Notes under the pieces: model-generated
The model's database searches: none
Seen by the model: only the letters and a program-made list of their open reading frames with translations
What the model was told of the DNA's origin: nothing
Shown here: piece after piece, positions 57,401 to 64,000 of the stretch
Layout: every line of letters starts with the position of its first letter
Position numbering within the stretch: position 1 is the stretch's first letter
Made by a program: the position numbers and the translations under genes
From: Sphingomonas panacis
GTDB lineage: Bacteria > Pseudomonadota > Alphaproteobacteria > Sphingomonadales > Sphingomonadaceae
Assembly: GCF_001717955.1 (NCBI RefSeq)
Contig: NZ_CP014168.1
Span: 1,488,001 to 1,552,000, forward strand
DNA: 64,000 bases
Direction of reading: 5' to 3'

Positions 57401-57540
57401 AACAGCAGATCGTGCGCTCGGCCCCAGCGCTTGAGCAAATCTTTGAAGGCCTCGCGCAAAACGGACTCACGGCGGCTGCCGGATACCGCGCGCAAGCGAT
57501 CCAGATCGGCGCGATATTCGTTGATAAGCTGTCGGCTCAA
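54478..57540 (-). CDS. Single-chain restriction-modification enzyme (nuclease plus N6-adenine methyltransferase)
   Basis: 1020 aa. The N-terminus carries a PD-(D/E)xK-like nuclease signature (Asp64, Glu79-x-Lys81 in GYWEAKD). A helical linker is followed by a gamma-type methyltransferase with motif I DPATGTGTF (Asp340) and motif IV NPPY (Asn453). The rest is a specificity region. No helicase motifs are seen, so it is closer to type IIG/IIL or helicase-less ISP-like enzymes than to full type ISP. It acts alone: no separate methylase or specificity gene is adjacent. The stretch encoding about residues 516-810 is much AT-richer than the rest. Confidence 0.85.
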   Translation of the reverse strand: MSRQLINEYRADLDRLRAVSGSRRESVLREAFKDLLKRWGRAHDLLFVPEHAITTPQKNRIYLDGALLHALRVPFGYWEAKDADDDLDAEIAAKSRRGYPRDNIVYSDDRTAVLIQDGQEVARVAMDDTEALYPLLVRFFAHERQEIADFNKAVKQFSQDLPAVLEALRDRIAKKRKASKLYVAAEKAFLAHAQEAINPVVTQDDVQEMLIQHILTEDIFAKVFDNPDFHRQNNVASELYKLEEKLFARGEKSTLLRALSPYYSGIARTAAVIQSHSEKQGFLKGLYENFYKVYNAKAADRLGVVYTPGEIVRFMIRSTDWLCEKHFGKNLVDRGVEILDPATGTGTFIVELLEHFRGHHDKLRHKYKEELHANEVAILPYYVANLNIEATYQAITGQFAEFENLCFVDTLDNVDALGIHAGHQFDLLGSLTDENIERIKKQNRRKISVIIGNPPYNANQQNENDNNKNRAYAHIDKRIKDTYIKASTAQKTKLYDMYARFYRWASDRLGDEGVLAFVTNRSFIDSRTFDGFRKIIANDFSEIRIFDLGGDYKEAGPAGASNVFGIGTGVAIAFLVRRKGRSGAAHIELTIAPNEDAVSKLSWLHEIDLGQNNSTIIKPRGDGTWLDDANPFPAAYLPIATKATKQGTRGQGSIFHLFSLGVVTNRDDWVYDQDMNQLKSKVSFLIEDYTKAIKNIAPWHKNDADEVRFRSGIKWTRALKGLARKRTAVLLPSLRSAMYRPFTKIWLAYSPQLNEMPYLNGQIFPFSGEGNNLSVCFTGPDSQKPWMTMATAVVCDLHLVGSGAGTVELPRYRYTKSGERIDNITDWAFNKFVKEYGRKGVTKDAIFHYVYAVLHDPVYRETYALNLKREFPRIPFYPDFARWAAWGETLMALHIGYEEVAPWPVERVETPAKRAAGTTPKPILKSQPEAGVVVVDADTQITGIPPEAWTYRLGNRSAIDWVLDQHKEKRPRDPTIAAKFNTYRFADYKESMIALLAKVVRVSVDTVTITTAMAALDRSA

Positions 57541-57720
57541 GCAACCCCCCCCTGAGAGGCCGCATGGCCACGCGAGAAAGCTAGCAGGCCGAATTACTTA
57601 TGTCAGCTTTTGTAATGCGCCGCGGCAAAGCCGCGCCGTCGGACGCCGCTGTAGCGGCGCCGGCCGGGCGGGCCGCAGGTGGCCGCGCCGGAGCTTGCGC
57701 TCCGGCTTGGCGCGACCCGC

Positions 57721-59565
57721 TTACGCCGCAGCCTTAGCCCGGCTCGCGCGCTTGCGCTCGTTCGGGTCCAGATACCGCTTGCGCAGCCGGATCGACTTCG
57801 GCGTCACCTCGACCATCTCGTCGTCGTCGATATAGGCGATCGCCTGTTCCAGCGTCATCTTCTTCGGCGGGGTGAGGCGGATCGCGTCGTCCTTGCCGCC
57901 GCTGGCGCGGAAGTTGGTGAGCTGCTTGGACTTCATCGGGTTGACTTCGAGGTCGTCGGTCTTGGCGTTCTCGCCGACGATCATGCCCTCGTACAGCGCC
58001 TCGCCGTGGCCGACGAACAGGATGCCGCGCTCTTCGAGCGGCCCCAGAGCATAGCCCTGCGCCTCACCGGCGCCGTTCGAGATCAGCACGCCGTTCTTGC
58101 GGCCTTCGATGTTGCCCTTGTGCGGGCCGTACTTCTCGAACAGCCGGTTCATGATGCCGGTGCCGCGCGTGTCCGACAGGAACTCGCCGTGATAGCCGAT
58201 CATCCCGCGCGACGGCGCCGAGAAGGTGATGCGGGTCTTGCCGCCGCCCGAGGGGCGCATGTCGGTCATCTCGGCCTTGCGCAGGTTCATCTTCTCGACG
58301 ACCGTGCCCGAATATTCCTCGTCCACGTCGATGATGACGACTTCATACGGCTCGGTCTTCTTGCCGTTCTCGTCCTCGCCAAACAGCACGCGCGGGCGGC
58401 TGATGCCGAGTTCGAAGCCCTCGCGGCGCATCGTCTCGATCAGCACGCCGAGCTGAAGCTCGCCGCGCCCGGCGACTTCGTAGCTGTCGCGGTCGGCCGA
58501 TTCGGTCACCTTCACGGCGACGTTCGATTCGGCTTCGCGGAACAGGCGGTCGCGGATCATGCGGCTCGTCACCTTGGTGCCCTCGCGGCCCGCCATCGGC
58601 GAATCGTTGACGGCGAAGCGCATCGACAGCGTCGGCGGATCGATCGGCTGCGCGTGCAGCGGCTCGGTCACGGTGATGTCGGCGATCGTGTTGGCGACGG
58701 TGGCGACGGTCAGGCCGGCGAGGCTGATGATGTCGCCCGCCTTCGCCTCGTCGACCGGCACCCGCTCGAGCCCGCGGAACGACATGATCTTGGAGGCGCG
58801 GCCGACCTCGACGATCTTGCCGTCGTTATCGAGCGCGTGGATCGCCTGGTTGGTCTTGACCGTACCCGAATTGACCCGGCCGGTGAGGATGCGGCCGAGG
58901 AAGTTGTCGCGGTCGAGCAGCGTCACGAGGAAGGTGAACGGCACGCCCGCCACTTCCACCGCGGGGGGCGGCACGTGGCTGACGATCGTCTCGAACATCG
59001 GGATCAGCGTGCCTTCGCGCGCGTCCATGTCGGTCGATGCATAGCCGTTGCGCCCCGATGCGTAGAGCACCGGGAAGTCGAGCTGCTCGTCGGTCGCGTC
59101 GAGCGACACGAACAGGTCGAACACTTCGTCGAGCACTTCCTGGATGCGCGCGTCGCTGCGGTCGACCTTGTTGACCACCACGATCGGACGCAGGCCGAGC
59201 GCGAGCGCCTTGCCGGTCACGAACTTGGTCTGCGGCATCGCGCCTTCCGACGAATCGACCAGCAGGACGACCCCGTCGACCATGCTCAGGATGCGCTCGA
59301 CCTCACCGCCGAAATCGGCGTGGCCGGGGGTGTCGACGATGTTGATGCGGATGCTCTCGTCGCTGCCCGGCGGCGTCCAGTCGACCGAGGTCGGCTTGGC
59401 GAGAATGGTGATGCCACGCTCTTTTTCGAGGTCGTTGGAATCCATCGCGCGCTCTTCGATGCGCTGGTTGTCGCGGAACGTGCCCGACTGACGGAAAAGC
59501 TGGTCGACGAGGGTGGTCTTGCCGTGATCGACGTGCGCGATGATGGCCACATTGCGGAGGCTCAT
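57721..59565 (-). CDS. typA: Translational GTPase TypA/BipA
   Basis: 614 aa ribosome-binding GTPase. G1 IIAHVDHGKTTLVDQL, G3 DTPGHADFGGEVERI, G4 NKVDRSDARI, then EF-G-like domains and the TypA-specific C-terminus. ATG 59565 gives the standard MSLRNVAIIAHVDHGKTT. Involved in stress and cold adaptation. Downstream, 57541-57720 holds only GC-rich hairpins (for example 57687-57706) without a T run. Confidence 0.96.
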   Translation of the reverse strand: MSLRNVAIIAHVDHGKTTLVDQLFRQSGTFRDNQRIEERAMDSNDLEKERGITILAKPTSVDWTPPGSDESIRINIVDTPGHADFGGEVERILSMVDGVVLLVDSSEGAMPQTKFVTGKALALGLRPIVVVNKVDRSDARIQEVLDEVFDLFVSLDATDEQLDFPVLYASGRNGYASTDMDAREGTLIPMFETIVSHVPPPAVEVAGVPFTFLVTLLDRDNFLGRILTGRVNSGTVKTNQAIHALDNDGKIVEVGRASKIMSFRGLERVPVDEAKAGDIISLAGLTVATVANTIADITVTEPLHAQPIDPPTLSMRFAVNDSPMAGREGTKVTSRMIRDRLFREAESNVAVKVTESADRDSYEVAGRGELQLGVLIETMRREGFELGISRPRVLFGEDENGKKTEPYEVVIIDVDEEYSGTVVEKMNLRKAEMTDMRPSGGGKTRITFSAPSRGMIGYHGEFLSDTRGTGIMNRLFEKYGPHKGNIEGRKNGVLISNGAGEAQGYALGPLEERGILFVGHGEALYEGMIVGENAKTDDLEVNPMKSKQLTNFRASGGKDDAIRLTPPKKMTLEQAIAYIDDDEMVEVTPKSIRLRKRYLDPNERKRASRAKAAA

Positions 59566-59653
59566 GAAATACTGCCCGATGCTTTTGAGTGAAAAGGTTG
59601 CCGGCGCCGATAGCCTAAATGGCGCCTGACGGAAAGGGGGCGTCAAAAACCCC

Positions 59654-59689
59654 AAAACAAAGCCGCCGCCCCCTTTCGGGAGCGGCGGC
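59654..59689 (-). terminator. Rho-independent terminator of the Oar-like receptor gene
   Basis: On the minus strand, GCCGCCGCTCCC, GAAA and GGGGGCGGCGGC are followed by TTTGTTTT, about 22 bp after the stop. Confidence 0.85.
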
Positions 59690-59711
59690 GATGGCACGAT
59701 GGACGGAGCGC

Positions 59712-62700
59712 TTAGAAGCTGATCCGCGCACCGACGCGGATGAAGTAGAGCGACGGCTTGATTTCCGCGACGCTCGTGTTCGGGTTGACCGCCGCGCTGT
59801 ACTTGTACTTCGTGCAAGGCTGGTTTGGAGCGGTGTTCGGCGCGCCGGTGGGGCCAAGGCACTGAACCGAGACGACGTCCTCGACGAAGGGGAACACGGC
59901 CTGGCGGAACTGGCCCCAGCTACGGTTAAGCAGGTTGGGGAAGTTCTGGATGTCGCCAAACAGCGTCAGCTTGGACTTGCCGACGAACAGCGGCAGGTCC
60001 TGCGACACATGCAGATCCATCTGCGTGTAGGCGCGCGAGCGGACGCTGTTGCGCGGCGCGATCTTGCCGCGATATTTGGCAAGGCCGTTGGCGTTGATGA
60101 TGCCGTCGAGCTTGGACTGCGTGTCGCCGTCATATTCAACGATAGGATCGGTGCCGCTCTTCGGCACGTAGAGCAGGAAGCGATCGTCACGGCCAGTCAC
60201 GCCGAACACGACGCTACGCGTGTCGGTGCCGACATCCGTCATCGTGAGGCTGTACGGACGGCCGGCGTTGGTCGAACCGAACAATTGGAACGTCGTCGTG
60301 TTGTCACCGAAGAAGGCATGGTGGAAGCCGACGCCATACTTGAAGGACCAACGCTGCTGATCGTTGGCGATGCCGTAAGCGGCGCCGCTGCCATCGAGGA
60401 ACGCGCCGTTGCCGTAGTTCGAGCTGGCGGTCGATGAAGTCGCCGGAGTCTGATCGGTCACATCCTGTAACGTGTACGACACGTCGAGATCGAGGCCGAA
60501 ATCGAAGGTCTTCGATGCGCGGACCACGCCGATATAGCTGCGGCCCTTATGCGTGTTGGCCAGCACGATATCGGTGTTGGTGTTGGTGCCGACCAGCGGG
60601 CCGAAGCGCGTCCGGCCGTCCGGCAGCGTACCGATCGGGATGGAGCGGATGTCGGTGAAGTACACCTGATCCTTGACCTTGCTCCAGTAGAAGTCAGCGC
60701 CGAAGTCCCAGCCGCCGCCCAGCAGGTTGTTCGGCGTCCAGTCCACCGACAACGTGCCCTTGTACACCGACGGGATACGGAAGTTCTTGCCGAGCGCGTT
60801 GATGTTGGCGAGCGAGTTCGCGCCGGTGTTGGGGATCAGCGCCTGGAGCTGCGCCGGGATGGTGGCGCCGCCCGGATTGCGCAGGATCGCGCTTGCGACC
60901 GCCGGATCGAGCGGTGCACCGTTCAGCGTGTAGGTGTTCGCGCCAGTGCGGTTGATGGTCAGGCTGGTGATGCCCACGCCGCCCGCGCCCGCGCCCGCAT
61001 TCGAGTAGCTGTTCGACAGATACACGTCCGGCGAACCGCCGCTGAAGATGCCGAAGCCGCCGCGTACCGAGATGTCCGACACCGGCTTATAATTGAAGCT
61101 GACACGCGGCTGGAGCACGCTGAGGCCCGAATAGTTCAGCGTGTTCGGGTAGCCGTAGCGCTGCGTAAAGCCCGGATTCAGCGGGATCGGCGAGTGCGAG
61201 CCGTACAGGTCAAAGCGAACCCCCGCCGTGACGGTGAGTTTGTCGTTGATGCGCCAGTCATCCTGCAGGCCGAACTGGTACTGCTGATAACCGAAGCTCG
61301 CCGCCGCGTCGTTGGGGTTGCCAGTCGCGGCGTTCTGATAGGTGACCGAGCTGGCCTGGCGCGCTGCGAGATCGGCAACCGAGTCGTAATACCAGTTGCC
61401 GCGTGTGTTCTGCAGGAACAGGTTGAAGATCCTCACCTGGTCGTACTGGGTGTACAATTTGATGTCGTGATTGCCCGCATTGTAACGGATCAGGAACGAG
61501 CCCGAATAGGTGTCGGTGTTGAAGATATTCGACTGGCGCGAGCTGTCGGGACCGAACGTGACCACGGGTAAGCCGGTGCCGCAGGCGATGAACGAGTTGC
61601 CCGTCGAGCCGCCGTTGGTGATGCTGGTCGGCGAGGTGCAGACCCGGTTCTGGCCGAAGCTGTTGCCACCCAGTGCCAACTGGCCGCGATCGTAGCTCTT
61701 GTAGAGGAAACGCGCCTCAGTCGAAAGGTGGTCGGTCCAGTCCGAGTTCAACTGGACGATGCCGGCGCGAAGCAGTTCGGTTGCCTTATAGGCGTCCGAC
61801 GAAAGGCCAAGCTGAGGAGTGGAGTTGGACGTGTTCGAATTTTGGAGGAAGTTCGTCTCGTCATAGGCGTTGATGTAGCTGAGCGACAGCTTCTGACGAT
61901 CGGAGATGTTCCACGTTATCTTGCCGACGATCTTCTCGTCCTTGTCGGAAGACGAAGTCAGCACGCCGCCGGCGTTGTAATCCGGGAACGCGGTCTTGGC
62001 GGCGCCGGTGACACTGTCGATCAGCGACTGGTTGAGGTTCGGCACCTGCCCAGGTGCTGGCGAAAGCGGGTTGCCTTCGGTGTTGCGCTCGCCGGAGACC
62101 ATGAAGAACAATTTGTCCTTGATGATCGGACCCGACAGCGTGACGCCGTAGGTCTTGCTGTCGAAGTTGAGCTTGGTGCCGCCGAGGCGACGCGCGTCAC
62201 CGGTCAGCCCATCGCTGTTGTAGCTGAAGAAGCCGCTGCCGTGGAACTTGTTGGTGCCGCTCTTCAGGATGGCGTCCATCGCGCCGCCCTGGAAGCCGCC
62301 CTGACGCACGTCATATGGCGCGACCGAGGTCGAGAACTGGCCGATCGCGTCGAGTGGCACCGGGCCGCGGCGGGTCGGATTGGCATCCGAGTTGAGGCCG
62401 AAGTTGTCGCTGACGGTGACGCCATCGACGGAGAATTTGTTGTAGCGCGGGTTGACGCCGGCGAACGAGATCGACTTGCCGCCGCCCGAACCCGACGTGT
62501 CCTCGAAGCGCGCGAACGGATCACGACGCGCGAGATCGCGGATGTCGCGGTTGACCGAAGCGACGCGCGAGATGTCGGTCGCGGTCAGGATCGTCTGCGG
62601 GCCGTCCGACCGGACGCCGGCGCCCTGGACCCGATTAGCGGTGACGACGATGTCGGACCCGCCAGTCTGCTCGGCAAGATCGACCGGAAGGTCATAGGGC

Positions 62701-62996
62701 TGGCCGACGACGGTGTAGATGTCGGTAATCGTCGAATTGCCCTGCGCGCTGGTCACGGTCAGCGTGTATGGACCGCCCGCCTGCAGGCCATTGAAGTTGA
62801 ACGAACCCGAAGTGTCGGTGGTCGCTGTCGAGCGCGCGCCGGTGGTGGTGCTTTCGATGATGACGCTTGCGCCTGCGACTGGCGCCCCCTGAGCGACGAC
62901 ATTGCCGCGCACAGTCGCCGTCGTTTCCTGGGCGCTGGCTGCGGCAGGCATCACCAAGGCGGCGATGGCTGCGCCCATAAGCAATTGATTACGCAT
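59712..62996 (-). CDS. TonB-dependent receptor with carboxypeptidase-like N-terminal domain (Oar type)
   Basis: 1094 aa. Signal peptide (MRNQLLMGAAIAALVMPAAA), a carboxypeptidase-regulatory-like beta-sandwich (about 28-110, VRGNVVAQGAPVAGASVIIE), SDIVVTANRVQG near the TonB box, a plug and a large barrel ending FIRVGARISF. Oar-type receptors handle larger ligands such as peptides or help protein export; the ligand here is unknown. Start 62996 has GGGGG upstream; ATG 63011 would place that run inside the gene. Confidence 0.92.
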   Translation of the reverse strand: MRNQLLMGAAIAALVMPAAASAQETTATVRGNVVAQGAPVAGASVIIESTTTGARSTATTDTSGSFNFNGLQAGGPYTLTVTSAQGNSTITDIYTVVGQPYDLPVDLAEQTGGSDIVVTANRVQGAGVRSDGPQTILTATDISRVASVNRDIRDLARRDPFARFEDTSGSGGGKSISFAGVNPRYNKFSVDGVTVSDNFGLNSDANPTRRGPVPLDAIGQFSTSVAPYDVRQGGFQGGAMDAILKSGTNKFHGSGFFSYNSDGLTGDARRLGGTKLNFDSKTYGVTLSGPIIKDKLFFMVSGERNTEGNPLSPAPGQVPNLNQSLIDSVTGAAKTAFPDYNAGGVLTSSSDKDEKIVGKITWNISDRQKLSLSYINAYDETNFLQNSNTSNSTPQLGLSSDAYKATELLRAGIVQLNSDWTDHLSTEARFLYKSYDRGQLALGGNSFGQNRVCTSPTSITNGGSTGNSFIACGTGLPVVTFGPDSSRQSNIFNTDTYSGSFLIRYNAGNHDIKLYTQYDQVRIFNLFLQNTRGNWYYDSVADLAARQASSVTYQNAATGNPNDAAASFGYQQYQFGLQDDWRINDKLTVTAGVRFDLYGSHSPIPLNPGFTQRYGYPNTLNYSGLSVLQPRVSFNYKPVSDISVRGGFGIFSGGSPDVYLSNSYSNAGAGAGGVGITSLTINRTGANTYTLNGAPLDPAVASAILRNPGGATIPAQLQALIPNTGANSLANINALGKNFRIPSVYKGTLSVDWTPNNLLGGGWDFGADFYWSKVKDQVYFTDIRSIPIGTLPDGRTRFGPLVGTNTNTDIVLANTHKGRSYIGVVRASKTFDFGLDLDVSYTLQDVTDQTPATSSTASSNYGNGAFLDGSGAAYGIANDQQRWSFKYGVGFHHAFFGDNTTTFQLFGSTNAGRPYSLTMTDVGTDTRSVVFGVTGRDDRFLLYVPKSGTDPIVEYDGDTQSKLDGIINANGLAKYRGKIAPRNSVRSRAYTQMDLHVSQDLPLFVGKSKLTLFGDIQNFPNLLNRSWGQFRQAVFPFVEDVVSVQCLGPTGAPNTAPNQPCTKYKYSAAVNPNTSVAEIKPSLYFIRVGARISF

Positions 62997-63181
62997 GTTT
63001 GAAACCCCCATTTATCATTATTCGCGATGTCGCGAGTCTGCGCGGTGTCCGCGCCGTCCCCGGCCCCCTGCGACCTGATTATTTAAGTAAAATGACAAAG
63101 GGGTCATGCGCCAGCCCCCGACGCAGCTAGTTTTGCCGCGTTGCAAAAAAGCATCACCGGGTCCGAAACGATTGCTCGTCT

Positions 63182-64000
<819 letters not shown>

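Noticed and set aside
57600..57712. Terminator of typA
   Set aside because: Several strong GC hairpins but no T run on the typA strand; not called as a rho-independent terminator.

Overview
The window looks like chromosome from a sphingomonad (Sphingomonas or a close relative, Alphaproteobacteria). The evidence is high G+C, many short palindromic repeats of the type common in sphingomonads, three large TonB-dependent receptors, the alphaproteobacterial rpmF-plsX-fabH-ihfA-merR cluster, a PHA synthase with a phasin, and a fused PabB-PabC. Most of it is ordinary core genome. No rRNA, tRNA or CRISPR array was recognised.

Layout. 0-2.5 kb: PHA storage (3' part of phaC, then a phasin behind a TGC-rich operator). 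2.8-9.9 kb: murA, a Crp/Fnr regulator, clpS, an aspartate-type aminotransferase, pabB-pabC fusion, an MBL-fold hydrolase and a MAPEG protein. 10.1-13.3 kb: rpmF-plsX-fabH-ihfA-merR. 13.5-16 kb: prfC and a VUT-family queuosine-precursor transporter. 16.2-17.35 kb: a complete IS110-family element inside a palindromic repeat. 17.4-25.6 kb: an S9 peptidase and the tamB/tamA pair. 25.7-29.5 kb: small proteins, an S24 repressor facing a Cro-sized protein across a perfect palindrome, and an S41 peptidase lipoprotein. 29.5-32.6 kb: a small accessory patch with a nonsense-mutated NIPSNAP gene, little membrane proteins, parDE, two micro-ORFs and a resolvase tail. 32.8-36.5 kb: purD and xseA with overlapping start codons, a DUF2093 protein and an M23 peptidase. 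36.8-43.2 kb: two tandem TonB-dependent receptors. 43.3-53.3 kb: clpB with an RpoH-like promoter, an M16 peptidase, a sorbosone-dehydrogenase-like protein, and a divergent HxlR/SDR pair. 53.3-57.5 kb: an HTH protein and a single-chain restriction-modification enzyme. 57.7-64 kb: typA, an Oar-like TonB receptor and the 3' part of ligA.

The most notable system is the IS110 element. Its 195-bp leader upstream of the transposase can be read as a bridge RNA. It has a 5' hairpin and two internal loops. The first loop carries segments matching both sides of the interrupted repeat (7 and 8 nt). The second carries segments matching both ends of the element itself (8 and 7 nt). Three of the four run directly through a GC dinucleotide that is duplicated at the insertion. 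This is the architecture described for IS621-type bridge recombination, read here from sequence alone. The second point of interest is the restriction-modification enzyme, whose presumed target-recognition part is strikingly AT-rich compared with the rest of its own gene.
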